The notes under the pieces: generated by a model
What the model was told of the DNA's origin: nothing
The model's input: the letters and a program-made list of their open reading frames with translations, nothing else
Database searches by the model: none
In this document: positions 17,361 through 27,066 of the stretch, in pieces
How the letters are laid out: the number at the start of each line of letters is the position of its first letter
Position numbering within the stretch: the stretch's first letter is position 1
Made by a program: the position numbers and the translations under genes
DNA from: Magnetospirillum sp. XM-1
GTDB lineage: Bacteria; Pseudomonadota; Alphaproteobacteria; Rhodospirillales; Magnetospirillaceae
Direction of reading: 5' to 3'
NCBI RefSeq assembly: GCF_001511835.1
Contig: NZ_LN997848.1
Coordinates: 4,492,001-4,556,000 of the forward strand
DNA: 64,000 nucleotides

Positions 17361-18157
17361 CCTCGCTTTCGCTTCGCCGCATCGAGGCCATGTGCCTGCG
17401 CCACCTCTACATCCTGAAGGGCTCATGGCCGCGCCTTCTGGAAATGGCCTACTGGCCGGCGGTCAACATGGTGGTGTGGGGCTTCACCAACCGCTTCTTC
17501 GCCGAGCATTCCACCTGGGTGGCCCAGGCGGGCGGCATCCTGATCGGCGCCGTGCTGCTGTGGGACGTGATGTTCCGCGGCAATCTGGGGGTGGCGCTGT
17601 CGTTCCTGGAGGAGATGTGGTCGCGCAATCTGGGGCACCTGTCGGTCAGCCCGCTGCGCCCGCACGAACTGGTGCTCGCCATGCTGACCATGAGCCTGAT
17701 CAGGACGGTGATCGGCGTGCTGCCCGCGGCACTCCTGGCCATTCCGCTCTACCACTACTCCATCTTCACCTTAGGCGCGCCCCTGGTGGCCTTCTGGTTC
17801 TGCCTGATGGTCAGCGGCTGGGCCATGGGTCTGGCGGTATCCGCCCTGGTGCTGCGCTTCGGCCTGGGGGCGGAGAGTCTGGCCTGGGTGCTGATCTTCG
17901 CCATGGCGCCCCTGGCCGGCATCTACTACCCCATCAGCACCCTGCCCCACTGGCTGCAGCCGGTGGCCTGGGCCCTGCCCCCCGCCCATGTGTTCGAGGG
18001 CATGCGCGCCGTGGTGTTCGAAGGGGCCGTGCGCCTCGACCTGCTGGCCTCGGCGCTCGCGCTCAACGCGCTTTACCTGTCGCTGGGCGCCGGCCTGTTC
18101 CTGTGGGCCTGGCACGGAGCCAGGGTCCGGGGCGCGCTGCTCAACGTGGGCGAATAG
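17357..18157 (+). CDS. ABC-2 type transporter permease
   Basis: 266 aa with about six hydrophobic segments, N-terminal block M-A-Y-W-P-A-V-N-M-V-V-W-G-F, and a late P-L-A-G-I-Y-Y-P-I-S-T-L-P-x-W-L-Q segment, which matches the conserved P-x-x-x-x-x-P-x-x-x-L-P element of ABC-2 (NodJ/DrrB-like) exporters. It overlaps the ATPase gene by 4 nt. This is the last gene of the four-gene unit that begins with the two degenerate GGDEF-EAL proteins. Confidence 0.92.
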   Translation: MTSLSLRRIEAMCLRHLYILKGSWPRLLEMAYWPAVNMVVWGFTNRFFAEHSTWVAQAGGILIGAVLLWDVMFRGNLGVALSFLEEMWSRNLGHLSVSPLRPHELVLAMLTMSLIRTVIGVLPAALLAIPLYHYSIFTLGAPLVAFWFCLMVSGWAMGLAVSALVLRFGLGAESLAWVLIFAMAPLAGIYYPISTLPHWLQPVAWALPPAHVFEGMRAVVFEGAVRLDLLASALALNALYLSLGAGLFLWAWHGARVRGALLNVGE

Positions 18158-18160
18158 CCT

Positions 18161-18826
18161 TTAGCCGACGATCTTGTAGATGCCGACGTCGCGCTGGGCC
18201 TTGTCTTCCAGGTCCAGACTGGTGATCACGGTATAGTGCCCGACCCGCAACAGGCCGGTCTTGGGCAGGTAGGCGCGCCCCGGATCGGCCATCACCACCA
18301 TGGCGCCCTCGGCGGCGAGCCTGACCAGCCACGGCCAGATATGGGCGGTCATGGGCGCCTCGTAGCAGACGTCGCCGGCCATCACCACGTCCCAGCGGCA
18401 GGGCGCTCCCACCACATCCTCGTCCAGCACATGCACGTCCACGCCGTTGAGTTCGGCGTTGAGGCGGATGGCGTGGCAGGCCATGGAATCGATCTCGGCG
18501 GCCTCGACCCTGGCCGCGCCCACCTTGGCGGCGGCAAGGGCCGTGACCCCCGAGCCGGCGGCGAAGTCCAGTACCCTTTTGCCCGCCACCAGTTCGGGAT
18601 TGTCCAGCACCCAGCGGGTCAGCGCCTGGCCCCCGGCCCAGCAGAACGCCCAATAGGGCGGCGGCAGGTTGACGCGCAGCAGCGCCTCTTCCGTGGCTTC
18701 CCACAAGGGCGTCACCTCGGTGGCGGTCCACAGCTTGATCTCGGGACAGGCCGGCGGATGGGAGACTTCCGTGTTGGCGCGGATGAACTCGGACGCGGCC
18801 TCGTAGGTGGCGGAGACGGGGGTCAC
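18161..18826 (-). CDS. Class I SAM-dependent methyltransferase
   Basis: 221 aa. Motif I is V-L-D-F-A-A-G-S-G-V-T-A-L-A-A-A, followed by V-E-A-A-E-I-D and D-V-V-M-A-G-D-V-C-Y-E. The layout (P-P-Y-W-A-F-C-W-A-G-G-Q-A-L-T-R-W-V-L) is that of the ETF-beta lysine/L11-like protein methyltransferase group, so a protein Lys substrate is likely but unproven. A GTG start at 18826 has GGAAGG upstream and overlaps the ubiA stop (GTGA), indicating coupling to ubiA. Confidence 0.88.
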   Translation of the reverse strand: MTPVSATYEAASEFIRANTEVSHPPACPEIKLWTATEVTPLWEATEEALLRVNLPPPYWAFCWAGGQALTRWVLDNPELVAGKRVLDFAAGSGVTALAAAKVGAARVEAAEIDSMACHAIRLNAELNGVDVHVLDEDVVGAPCRWDVVMAGDVCYEAPMTAHIWPWLVRLAAEGAMVVMADPGRAYLPKTGLLRVGHYTVITSLDLEDKAQRDVGIYKIVG

Positions 18827-19737
18827 AGCACCTTCCCCGCCACGATGGCCGCCAGAACCAGCCAGCCGAAATGGCGGTTGGACTTGAACTTGGCCAGGCA
18901 ATCGGCGCCGTCGTGGATGTCGACGTTCCTGATCTGCCACAGGAGATGTCCGCCGGCCAGTGCGAGGCCCGGCCAGAAGGCCCAGGACAGACCCGCCGCC
19001 CAGCCCGCCGCGCCGATCAGGGCCAGCGTCATGGGATAGAACAGCCACAGCCAGGTCACCGTCTTGTCACCCAGGCGCAGCGCGGTGGACTTCACGCCGA
19101 TCAGGGCGTCGTCCTCCTTGTCCTGGTGGGCGTAGATGGTGTCGTAGCCCAGGGTCCAGAACGGCCCGGCGGCGTAAAGCAGCAGCGCGGGCAGGCCCAT
19201 ATGGCCGCTGACCGCCGCCCAGCCCAGCAGCGCCCCCCAATTGAAGGTCAGCCCCAGCCAGGCCTGCGGCCAGTAGGTGATGCGCTTCATGAAGGGATAG
19301 GGAAACACCAGCAGCAGCGAGGCGATGCCCACCGCGACGGCGAAATTGTTCAGCTGCATCAGCACGACCAGGCCGGTCAGCAACTGCAGCCCCAGGAAGG
19401 CCAGGGCCTGATTGGGGCTGACCGCGCCGGACGGAATGGGGCGCGTCGCGGTGCGCGCCACGCGGCCGTCGAAGTCACGGTCGGCCCAGTCGTTGAAGGT
19501 GCAGCCCGCCCCCCTCATCACCACCGCGCCGATGGCGAACAGCGCGAACAGCCACAGATCCGGCCAGCCTTGGCCGGCCAGCGCGATGCTCCACCAGCAG
19601 GGAAACAGCAACAGCCACGTGCCGATGGGCCGGTCGAGGCGCATCAGGCGGAAATAGGGCCGGGCGGCGGCGGGGACGTAGCGGTCGATCCAGTTGCCGA
19701 CCGGAATGTCGCCCTGCAGGGTCTGGGACGAGTTCAT
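18823..19737 (-). CDS. ubiA: 4-hydroxybenzoate polyprenyltransferase
   Basis: 304 aa, polytopic. It prenylates 4-hydroxybenzoate in ubiquinone synthesis at the inner membrane. Both Asp-rich motifs are present: G-A-G-C-T-F-N-D-W-A-D-R-D-F-D and D-T-I-Y-A-H-Q-D-K-E-D-D. Other family marks are R-P-I-P-S-G and F-P-Y-P-F-M-K-R-I-T-Y-W-P-Q. Translationally coupled to the downstream methyltransferase. Confidence 0.96.
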   Translation of the reverse strand: MNSSQTLQGDIPVGNWIDRYVPAAARPYFRLMRLDRPIGTWLLLFPCWWSIALAGQGWPDLWLFALFAIGAVVMRGAGCTFNDWADRDFDGRVARTATRPIPSGAVSPNQALAFLGLQLLTGLVVLMQLNNFAVAVGIASLLLVFPYPFMKRITYWPQAWLGLTFNWGALLGWAAVSGHMGLPALLLYAAGPFWTLGYDTIYAHQDKEDDALIGVKSTALRLGDKTVTWLWLFYPMTLALIGAAGWAAGLSWAFWPGLALAGGHLLWQIRNVDIHDGADCLAKFKSNRHFGWLVLAAIVAGKVL

Positions 19738-19784
19738 CCCCCATGCTTATCGCAAAGCCGGGCGGGAGGAAACGAGTTTGCGCC

Positions 19785-21461
19785 CTATTTGGTGAAGTAG
19801 AGCAATCCCTGCTTCCACCCCAGCGTCGGGGTGCGCCAGGCGGTGCGGATGTCGTCGGACGACGGGCGCAACGGCTTGCCGAAATACCAGCCCTGGCCGA
19901 AGCGGACCTTCAAGAGCTTCAGCAGATTGGCGGTCTCGGCGTCTTCCACGTATTCGGCGGTGGTGGTGACGCCCAGTTCGGTGCAAAGCCCGACGATGGC
20001 CTTGATGAACGAGACGTCCTCGTTGTTGCGCATGGCGTCCTTGATGTAGGAGCCGTCGATCTTGACGTTGTCCACCTTCAAGGCCCGCAGGTAGTGGAAG
20101 GCGGCATGGCCGGCGCCGAAATCGTCCAGACAGACCTCGTGCCCCTGCTTGCGGATGGTCTGGATGACCTCGTTGACCGCCTTCAGGTCGCGGACCTGGG
20201 CGGATTCGGTCATCTCGAACACCAGACGCTTGCGCAGGTCCTTGGTGGTGGTGAGGATTTCCTTCAAGCGCCGCACCACCGTGGGATCGGACAGGGAATA
20301 GCCCGACAGGTTGACGGCGAACTTGAGCGATTCGGTGTTGGCGACGTTGGAGCGCATGAACTTGATGGCGCGCTCCAAGAGCGCCATGTCCAGCATGCCG
20401 ACCATGCCGGTGTCCTCGGCGAAGGTCACCGTCTCGTAGGGCGACTTGTTGTCGTCGCCCTTGAAGCGCACCAGGCATTCGAAGTGATGCACCACGCCGG
20501 TCCACAGGTCGACGATGGGCTGGAACATCAGGTCGAATTCACCGCCGGTCACGGTGTTGCGCACGTCGTTCATCTGCTTGACGGTGGCCGACAGGCGGGG
20601 CTGCAGGTCCTTCATCAGATCGGCGAGGTTGCCGCCGTTCTCGGCTTCCAGGGCGAAGCGGTTCAGCGTGTAGGTCAGGGCGCGCGCCGCTTCCTCGGGC
20701 GGCACGTCGGCCACGTCCAGCATCAAGGTGGCCAGCGTCGCCTGGATGGGCGGCGCGTCGGGCAGCACCACGGCGGCGGCCTGGGTCACCGACTGGCTGA
20801 TGGAATCGGCCGAGACCGAGGCGGAGTGCAGAACGCCGAACTTGCCGTCGTCCAGCTGACCGACCCCGTCGCCGCCCACCGACAGCGCTTTCAGCCTGTT
20901 CCCCAGTTCGGTGGCCAGTGCTTCCTGGGCCTCGGAATCGCCGGACAGGGCGTCGATCTTGGGCAGCTCGACCAGAGTCAGCTGATAGGGGTCGTCCGGC
21001 GCGGCGCTTTCCAGCAGGCTGGCCGCCATGGCCTGGAAGCTGTCCTTGTCCAGCAGCCCCGTTTCGCCCACCCGGTCTTCCTTGTGGGCGTGGAAGCCGC
21101 CGGGATGGCCGAGCGCCACCATCAGCCGGTCAGGCGTGCTGGGATGGCGATAGCCCGACAGCGTCACCTCGGACGCCTTGCCGTCGGGGCGCAGCACGCG
21201 CAGGACGGCGTTGCGCACCCGCTCGCCCCCCGACATCTGCTTCAAGGCCTGATTCAGCGCGGTATGGTCATTGGGATGGATGATCCTGGCCAGCGGCTGG
21301 CCGGTCAGGGCCCGGGCGCCACGGCCCAGCAACGCCATGGCGGCGCCCACCGCGAACACGGCGTTTCCCTGGTAATCCAGCTCGAGCAGAACGTCGGCGG
21401 CCGCGAAGGCAAAGGCGACATACATGTCGCTCGACCGGCCGAGATCGTCCTTTTCCGCCAT
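19785..21461 (-). CDS. EAL-domain protein, probable c-di-GMP phosphodiesterase, with N-terminal PAS-like sensor
   Basis: About 558 aa. Residues ~10-120 look like a PAS fold (L-L-E-L-D-Y-Q-G-N-A-V-F-A-V-G-A-A). A central ~170-residue stretch resembles a decayed GGDEF domain. The C-terminal ~255 residues are an EAL domain with F-E-C-L-V-R in place of EALxR, V-N-L-S, F-E-M-T-E-S, C-L-D-D-F-G-A-G, N-V-K-I-D-G and T-A-E-Y-V-E, so the metal and general-base residues are retained, unlike in the pair at 14-16.6 kb. ATG at 21461 is preferred because GAGGGG lies 7 nt upstream. No transmembrane segment. Confidence 0.85.
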   Translation of the reverse strand: MAEKDDLGRSSDMYVAFAFAAADVLLELDYQGNAVFAVGAAMALLGRGARALTGQPLARIIHPNDHTALNQALKQMSGGERVRNAVLRVLRPDGKASEVTLSGYRHPSTPDRLMVALGHPGGFHAHKEDRVGETGLLDKDSFQAMAASLLESAAPDDPYQLTLVELPKIDALSGDSEAQEALATELGNRLKALSVGGDGVGQLDDGKFGVLHSASVSADSISQSVTQAAAVVLPDAPPIQATLATLMLDVADVPPEEAARALTYTLNRFALEAENGGNLADLMKDLQPRLSATVKQMNDVRNTVTGGEFDLMFQPIVDLWTGVVHHFECLVRFKGDDNKSPYETVTFAEDTGMVGMLDMALLERAIKFMRSNVANTESLKFAVNLSGYSLSDPTVVRRLKEILTTTKDLRKRLVFEMTESAQVRDLKAVNEVIQTIRKQGHEVCLDDFGAGHAAFHYLRALKVDNVKIDGSYIKDAMRNNEDVSFIKAIVGLCTELGVTTTAEYVEDAETANLLKLLKVRFGQGWYFGKPLRPSSDDIRTAWRTPTLGWKQGLLYFTK

Positions 21462-21592
21462 GCCCATTCCCCTCGTATCCAGGCTCAAAGCCTAGGCCAA
21501 AGGTTGGCGGGTAGCAAGTAAGTGTTGGTGCGATTCCGAACCGCTTTGTGATGGGGCGGAGGCACCCTCCTCCACCCCACCGCGTGTTACGG

Positions 21593-23095
21593 CTATTCGG
21601 CGGCCGGCTTCCAGCGCAGCACCGGGGACCGGGCCGCCAGGGTCTCGTCCAGACGCCGCCGGGGGGTGAGCCGGGGGGCCGCCTTGAACTCGTCGGCGGC
21701 GCCCGCCCTGGCCTTGGCGGCCAAGCCCTTCACCACCCCGATATACTGGTCCAGGGCCTCCTTGGACTCGGTCTCGGTGGGCTCCATCAACAGGGCGCCA
21801 TGCACCACCAGCGGGAAGTACATGGTCATGGGATGGTAGCCCTCGTCGATCATCGCCTTGGCGAAATCCAGCGTGGTCACGCCGGTATCCTTGAGGAAGC
21901 GGTCGTCGAACAGCGCCTCGTGCATGCAGGGGCCGTCGAACGAGGCCGACAGATCGTCCTTCAGCGAAGCCAGCAGGTAATTGGCGTTCAGCACCGCGTC
22001 GGAGGACGCCTGGCGCAGGCCGTCCGAGCCCATGCTCATGATGTAGGCGAGCGCCCGGATGAACACGCCGAACTGGCCGTGGAAGCCCTTGACCCGGCCG
22101 AAGGGCTTGGCGCCGTCGCGCTTGCCCTCGACCAGTTCCAGTCCCTTGGCCCCATGCACCACGTAGGGCACGGGAGCGAAGGGCGCCAGCGCCGCCGACA
22201 GCACGGTGGGGCCGGCGCCGGGACCGCCGCCGCCATGGGGCGTGGAAAAGGTCTTGTGCAGGTTGATGTGCATGGTGTCGATGCCGAGATCGGCGATCTT
22301 CACCCGGCCGACGATGGCGTTGAAATTGGCGCCGTCGCAGTAGAAATAGGCCCCGGCCCCATGCACGGCTGACGCGATCTCGATGATCTCGGTCTCGAAC
22401 AGGCCGCAGGTGTTGGGGTTGGTCAGCATCAGGCAGGCCACGTCGGGGCCCAGCTTGGCCTTCAGCGCCGCCAGATCCACCCGCCCGTTCTCCAAGGCCG
22501 GAATGGGATCGACGGTGTAGCCGCACATGGCGGCCGAGGCCGGATTGGTGCCATGGGCGCTTTCCGGCACCAGCACGCGCTTGCGGTGCCCCTCGCCCTT
22601 GTCCTCGTGGGCGCTGCGGATGGCCATCAGGCCGCACCACTCGCCATGGGCGCCGGCCGCCGGGCTCATGGCCACCGCCGGCATGCCGGTCAGCTCCTTC
22701 AGCCAAGTGGCCAACTGGTCGATGACCTCGAGCGCGCCCTGCACGGTCTTCTGCGGCTGCAGCGGATGCAGGTCGGCGAGACCGGCGAGGCGCGCCACCT
22801 TCTCCGACAGGCGGGGATTGTGCTTCATGGTGCACGAGCCCAGCGGGTAGAAACCGGTGTCGATGCCGTAATTCTTCTGCGACAGGCGGGTGTAGTGGCG
22901 CACCACCTGGGGCTCGGACAGATCGGGCAGCGCCACGCGTCCGCGCCGGGGCGCGTCGCCCAGCCGCTCCAGGTCGAAGGGTGCGGGCTCGGCCAAGTCG
23001 ATGGCGACGGAGCCGGGATTGTCCATCTCGAAGATCAGCTTCTCTTCGATCAGGAGGGCGCGGTTGCCGCTGATGGTGTTGACCTCGCTCATCAC
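21593..23095 (-). CDS. gcvPB: Glycine dehydrogenase (decarboxylating) subunit 2
   Basis: 500 aa. C-terminal half of split P-protein, which decarboxylates glycine with PLP and loads the aminomethyl group onto GcvH. The PLP-lysine region is visible as [19 protein letters not shown]. It begins with the usual S-x-N-R-x-L-x-x-E-E-K-L-I-F-E. The start overlaps the gcvPA stop by 4 nt (ATGA), matching the obligate alpha2-beta2 complex. Last gene of gcvT-gcvH-gcvPA-gcvPB. Confidence 0.97.
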   Translation of the reverse strand: MMSEVNTISGNRALLIEEKLIFEMDNPGSVAIDLAEPAPFDLERLGDAPRRGRVALPDLSEPQVVRHYTRLSQKNYGIDTGFYPLGSCTMKHNPRLSEKVARLAGLADLHPLQPQKTVQGALEVIDQLATWLKELTGMPAVAMSPAAGAHGEWCGLMAIRSAHEDKGEGHRKRVLVPESAHGTNPASAAMCGYTVDPIPALENGRVDLAALKAKLGPDVACLMLTNPNTCGLFETEIIEIASAVHGAGAYFYCDGANFNAIVGRVKIADLGIDTMHINLHKTFSTPHGGGGPGAGPTVLSAALAPFAPVPYVVHGAKGLELVEGKRDGAKPFGRVKGFHGQFGVFIRALAYIMSMGSDGLRQASSDAVLNANYLLASLKDDLSASFDGPCMHEALFDDRFLKDTGVTTLDFAKAMIDEGYHPMTMYFPLVVHGALLMEPTETESKEALDQYIGVVKGLAAKARAGAADEFKAAPRLTPRRRLDETLAARSPVLRWKPAAE

Positions 23096-24441
23096 ACGGC
23101 CTCCTTCAGGGCGGAGACAAGCTTGTCCATGTCGTCCTCGGTGTTGGTTTCGGTGGCGGCCAGGATCAGCACCGGCTTGAGTTCCGGGAAACTGGGATAG
23201 AAGCGCGATGCCGGAACGCCGGCCAGGATGCCCTTATCGGCCAGGGCGTCGACCACGGCCGCCGCGTCCGCGTCATCGCCCAGATGCACCGCGAACTCGT
23301 TGTAATAGCTTTGCGGCAGCACGCGCACGCCTTTCACGGTCTTGAGCTTCTGCTCCAGCCTTGTGGCGGCCAGATGGTTCAGCTCAGCCAGACGGCCGAA
23401 GCCGGTGCCGCCCAGCATGGTCAGGTGGATGGAGAAGGCCAGCGCGCACAGGCCCGAATTGGTGCAGATGTTGCTGGTGGCCTTCTCGCGGCGGATATGC
23501 TGCTCGCGGGTGGACAGCGTCAGCACCCAGCCGCGCCGTCCGTCCACGTCGACGGTCTGGCCGGCGAGGCGACCGGGCATCTGGCGCAGATACTTTTCCC
23601 GCGTGGCGAACAGGCCGAGGCCGGGGCCGCCGAAATTCATGCCCATGCCGAGGCTCTGGCCTTCGCACACCACGATGTCGGCCCCCATGGCGCCGGGGGA
23701 TTCGATCAGGCCGAGGCTGGTGGGCTCGGCCACCATCACCACCAGCAGGGCGCCGGCCTCGTGGCACAGCGCCGCCAGCGGCCGCAAATCCCGCACCGTG
23801 CCGAAGAAGCCGGGATTCTGCACCACCACGCAGGCGGTCTTGGAATCCACCCGACCGATCATGTCCTCCAGCCCCAGGGGGTCGGGGGGCAGGATGTCGG
23901 CCTCCATCTCGGTGTAGCGCAGCGAGGTTTCCACCGTCTCGGCGTAATGGGGATGCACGCCGCCCGACACGATCACCTTGTTCCGCTTGGTGATGCGGCA
24001 CGCCATGATCGCCGCCTCGGCGGTGGCCGTGGCGCCGTCATACATGGAGGCGTTGGCCACATCCATGCCGGTGATAGTCGCCACCTGGGTCTGAAACTCG
24101 AACAGCACCTGCAGCGTGCCCTGGCTGACCTCGGGCTGGTAGGGCGTGTAGGCGGTGAGGAACTCGCCACGCAGCAGCAACTGGTCCACCGCCGCCGGGA
24201 TGTGGTGGCGATAGACGCCGGCTCCGATGAAGAAGGGGGCGCAACCCGCCGAGAGGTTCTTGCCGGCCATGCGGGTGAAGGCACGCTCCACCTCCATCTC
24301 GCCCTGGTGGCGGGGAAGCGGCAGCGGCTGGTCCAGACGGGCGGATTGGGGCACGTCGCGGAACAGTTCGTCCACGGTCGGAGCCCCGATCACGTCGAGC
24401 ATGGCACGGCGGTCGGACTCGGTCAGCGGCAGGTAGCGCAT
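23092..24441 (-). CDS. gcvPA: Glycine dehydrogenase (decarboxylating) subunit 1
   Basis: 449 aa, the N-terminal half of split P-protein. Starts M-R-Y-L-P-L-T as usual and contains [30 protein letters not shown] and [12 protein letters not shown]. Coupled to gcvPB by overlap. The 111-nt gap upstream (towards gcvH) is largely filled by a dispersed palindromic repeat, an unusual insertion inside an operon. Confidence 0.97.
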   Translation of the reverse strand: MRYLPLTESDRRAMLDVIGAPTVDELFRDVPQSARLDQPLPLPRHQGEMEVERAFTRMAGKNLSAGCAPFFIGAGVYRHHIPAAVDQLLLRGEFLTAYTPYQPEVSQGTLQVLFEFQTQVATITGMDVANASMYDGATATAEAAIMACRITKRNKVIVSGGVHPHYAETVETSLRYTEMEADILPPDPLGLEDMIGRVDSKTACVVVQNPGFFGTVRDLRPLAALCHEAGALLVVMVAEPTSLGLIESPGAMGADIVVCEGQSLGMGMNFGGPGLGLFATREKYLRQMPGRLAGQTVDVDGRRGWVLTLSTREQHIRREKATSNICTNSGLCALAFSIHLTMLGGTGFGRLAELNHLAATRLEQKLKTVKGVRVLPQSYYNEFAVHLGDDADAAAVVDALADKGILAGVPASRFYPSFPELKPVLILAATETNTEDDMDKLVSALKEAV

Positions 24442-24479
24442 GGGTTGGTCACCTTGAGGTCAGCAATTCGACTTTCCTT

Positions 24480-24543
24480 GTCGTCACCCCCGGACTTGAT
24501 CCGGGGGTCCATGGATGCCCGGGTCAAGCCCGGGCATGACGAG
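24480..24543. repeat. Dispersed palindromic repeat (two-hairpin unit) inside the gcv operon
   Basis: A stem formed by ACCCCCGGA and TCCGGGGGT is followed by a second, GCCCGGG-TCAA-GCCCGGGC. Related copies lie at 37059-37119 (complete, diverged) and 33717-33748 (second hairpin only). It falls between gcvH and gcvPA and would fold in the mRNA, possibly tuning stability or the H:P ratio. Family name is not assigned here. Confidence 0.8.
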
Positions 24544-24552
24544 CGGCCAAGC

Positions 24553-24930
24553 CTATTCCAGGGTCTTGAGATACGCGTCGTAGGCGGCCTGATCCATCAG
24601 GTCGTTCAGTTCGGCCGGATTGGCGAGCTTCACCTTGAAGAACCAGGCGGCGCCCTCGGCATCCTCGTTGACCAGGCCGGGCTGGTCGACGATGGCGGAA
24701 TTGCCGGCAGTCACGGTGCCCGATACCGGGGAATAGACCTCGGAGGCGGCCTTGACCGATTCGACCACGGCGGCCTCGGCGCCCTTGGCCAAGTCACGTC
24801 CGGCGTCGGGAACCTCGACGAACACCACGTCGCCCAGCGCGTGCTGGGCATAGTCGCTGATGCCGACGGTGCCGATGTCACCCTCGACGCTGATCCACTC
24901 GTGATCCTTGGTGAAACGCTTGCTGCTCAT
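24553..24930 (-). CDS. gcvH: Glycine cleavage system H protein
   Basis: 125 aa. The lipoyl carrier shuttling aminomethyl groups among P, T and L proteins. The lipoylated Lys lies in [16 protein letters not shown]. Other marks are [11 protein letters not shown] and [12 protein letters not shown]. It starts 14 nt after gcvT and precedes the palindromic repeat. Confidence 0.98.
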   Translation of the reverse strand: MSSKRFTKDHEWISVEGDIGTVGISDYAQHALGDVVFVEVPDAGRDLAKGAEAAVVESVKAASEVYSPVSGTVTAGNSAIVDQPGLVNEDAEGAAWFFKVKLANPAELNDLMDQAAYDAYLKTLE

Positions 24931-24944
24931 TTGAAGATTTCCCC

Positions 24945-26060
24945 TCAGCCTTTGAAATAACGATGCGGCACGAACGGCAGGGCACAGACATGGGCGTCCA
25001 TGGCCTTGCCGCGCACCACCAGCTTCAGCTTGGTCCCGATTGCGGCGAAGGCGGCGGGGACATAGCCCATGGCCACCGGCCCGCCGGCCGACGGGCCGAA
25101 GCCGCCGGAGCAGATTTCGCCCAGCCGGTTGCCCGCCTCGTCGGTGATCTCGGTATGGGCGCGGGCCGGGGCCTTGCCATCGGGCTGGATGCCGACCCGA
25201 AGGGTGGGCGCGCCCTCGGCCAACTGCTTTTGGATCACGGCGGCACCGGGGAAGCCGCCTTCGGCCTTGCGGCGCTTGCTCATGATCCAGGCGATGTTGG
25301 CCTGGACCGGCGTGGTGGTGGTGTCGATGTCCGAGCCGTAGAGACACAGGCCGGCTTCCAGGCGAAGCGAATCGCGCGCCCCCAGCCCGGCCGGCATGAC
25401 GCCCGGCGCGGCCAGCAGGGCGCGGGCCAGCTTTTCTGCGTCGGCATTGGCCACCGACATCTCCCAGCCGTCCTCGCCGGTATAGCCCGAACGGGTGGCC
25501 AGCACGGGAATGCCCGCCACCTTGATCTCGGCGATGGTCATGAAGGTCATGGCAACCGCCTCGGGGCACAGGGTCGCCATGGCGGCGGCCGCGCCGGGCC
25601 CCTGCAGCGCCAGCAGCGAGCGGTCCTCGATCATGCGAAGCTCGACCTTGCCGCCCAGATGCCGGGCGAGGTGGGCGAAGTCGGCGTGCTTGCAGGCGGC
25701 GTTGATCACCAGGAACAGGTGGTCGTCGGCCAGCTTGCTGATCATCAGGTCGTCGAGGATGCCGCCCTGGTCGTTGGTGAACACCGAATAACGGGTCTTG
25801 CCGATTCCCAGGGCCTGGATGTCGCCGGGCACCAGGGTTTCCAGCAGTTCCACCGCCTTGGGCCCGCGGATTTCCGCCTGCCCCATGTGGGAAACATCGA
25901 ACAGCGCCGCCGCCGACCGGGTGTGCAGGTGCTCGGCCAGCACGCCGGCGGGATACTGCACCGGCATGGCATAGCCGGCGAAGGGCACCATCTTGGCCCC
26001 CAGCTCGCGATGCAGGGCGTCCAGGGGGACAGTCAACAGGGGAGTATCGGACTCAGACAC
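24945..26060 (-). CDS. gcvT: Aminomethyltransferase (glycine cleavage T protein)
   Basis: 371 aa. Transfers the methylene from GcvH to tetrahydrofolate, releasing ammonia. Seen: [18 protein letters not shown], the folate-site [14 protein letters not shown] and S-R-S... [13 protein letters not shown] start at 26060 has AAGGAGG 7 nt upstream. First gene after the glycine riboswitch. Confidence 0.97.
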   Translation of the reverse strand: MSESDTPLLTVPLDALHRELGAKMVPFAGYAMPVQYPAGVLAEHLHTRSAAALFDVSHMGQAEIRGPKAVELLETLVPGDIQALGIGKTRYSVFTNDQGGILDDLMISKLADDHLFLVINAACKHADFAHLARHLGGKVELRMIEDRSLLALQGPGAAAAMATLCPEAVAMTFMTIAEIKVAGIPVLATRSGYTGEDGWEMSVANADAEKLARALLAAPGVMPAGLGARDSLRLEAGLCLYGSDIDTTTTPVQANIAWIMSKRRKAEGGFPGAAVIQKQLAEGAPTLRVGIQPDGKAPARAHTEITDEAGNRLGEICSGGFGPSAGGPVAMGYVPAAFAAIGTKLKLVVRGKAMDAHVCALPFVPHRYFKG

Positions 26061-26130
26061 CGGGTTCCTCCTTCACGGCAGCGCCGCGCGGGAAATTGAA
26101 GGGCACCGGGCATGGCTGTGACGTCACCCG

Positions 26131-26345
26131 GCTTGCCCCCCTCTGTCTGGGAACCTGAAAGATTCACCGCTCTGCCCGAAGGGACGTCGCGGCTTTCATC
26201 GTCGGTGGGCCGCCTGACCCTAAAGGGTCCGACGACGCGCTTTCCAGAGTTTCATCCCCCCGCGGTCCTTTTGCCTGAGAGTTTCCAGGGGCGGTTGCTC
26301 CTTCGGCGCCGACCCGATAAAGGGCCGGTCTCTCCCACGGGGATC
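26131..26345 (-). ncRNA. Tandem glycine riboswitch upstream of gcvT
   Basis: On the minus strand the leader shows two glycine aptamers. Aptamer I begins GGGAGAGACCGG and has GCCGAAGGAGCAA and AAACTCTCAGGCAAAAGGAC, ending near CTCTGGAAAG. After a short linker, aptamer II shows CACCGACGATGAAAG, CCCTTCGGG and GAATCTTTCAGGTTCCCAGA, ending in a CAGAGGGGG stem. The conserved CTCTCAGGCAAAAGGAC and CTTTCAGGTTCC cores are diagnostic. It lies about 70 nt before the gcvT start and should switch on the cleavage system when glycine is high. The 344-nt gap 26061-26404 is explained mainly by it. Confidence 0.95.
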
Positions 26346-26404
26346 ATCTGTGCCGGCCATCTTATCAACCACGCCGGCGATGGAGTCAACGGGAGTCCGA
26401 CTCC

Positions 26405-26950
26405 CTAGCGCTTGTTGCGCCGGTTATCCTCCATCTCCTCGGGGGTCAGCTGAAACCCGAGGTAAATTTCATAATTATCAATGAGTTCCTTATCGCGTAC
26501 CGGCAGCCGCATGCTCACCTCGTCGTCGGTGACGCGGATGCGGTCCACGGTCTCGGGGAAGGTCACCGGGAAGGTGAACACGCCCTTGGCGCCGGGGGCG
26601 GGATAGTATTTGGGGACGGCGACGAAATAGCTGACGTCCAGGGTGCGGCCCTTGGCCGCCGGGCCGCGCCGCAATTCGAAGGCCAGTTGCAGCGACACCT
26701 CGCCACCCTTGTCGTCGTAGACGCAATCGCCCTTGAAAGCGACCACCTCGCCTTCCATCTCCACGTCGGTCAGGTCGCGCCCAGAACCGGGCCGGTATTT
26801 GGTGATCTTGGCGGCGTCGGCCATGATGTAGACCGGCGGACAGGGCGGCGCCGTCCTGCCCTTGACGCGCGACCAGGAATCACACCCCGAAAGCACCAGC
26901 GGGGCCGCCAGGACGAAAAACAGCAGGCGGGCAATGCGAGGGGTGTTCAT
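26405..26950 (-). CDS. Predicted lipoprotein of unknown function
   Basis: 181 aa starting M-N-T-P-R-I-A-R-L with a hydrophobic core and lipobox L-V-L-S-G-C, so a lipid-anchored periplasmic protein is expected. The mature part is beta-rich with regions such as I-T-K-Y-R-P-G-S-G-R-D-L-T-D-V and Y-E-I-Y-L-G-F-Q-L-T-P-E-E. I do not recognise a characterised family. The start is fixed by AGGAAG 6 nt upstream and the signal peptide. It diverges from ispH, sharing a 116-bp promoter region. Confidence 0.85.
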   Translation of the reverse strand: MNTPRIARLLFFVLAAPLVLSGCDSWSRVKGRTAPPCPPVYIMADAAKITKYRPGSGRDLTDVEMEGEVVAFKGDCVYDDKGGEVSLQLAFELRRGPAAKGRTLDVSYFVAVPKYYPAPGAKGVFTFPVTFPETVDRIRVTDDEVSMRLPVRDKELIDNYEIYLGFQLTPEEMEDNRRNKR

Positions 26951-27066
26951 GCCAAACTTCCTTAAACGCCACATGATCTGGTAAAGGTGCCCCCGACTGT
27001 AGTGAAGCCGGGGCGCGGACACAAGCCGCCAACCCCCTGCCCCCAGCCAAACCGGAGAACGACAAA

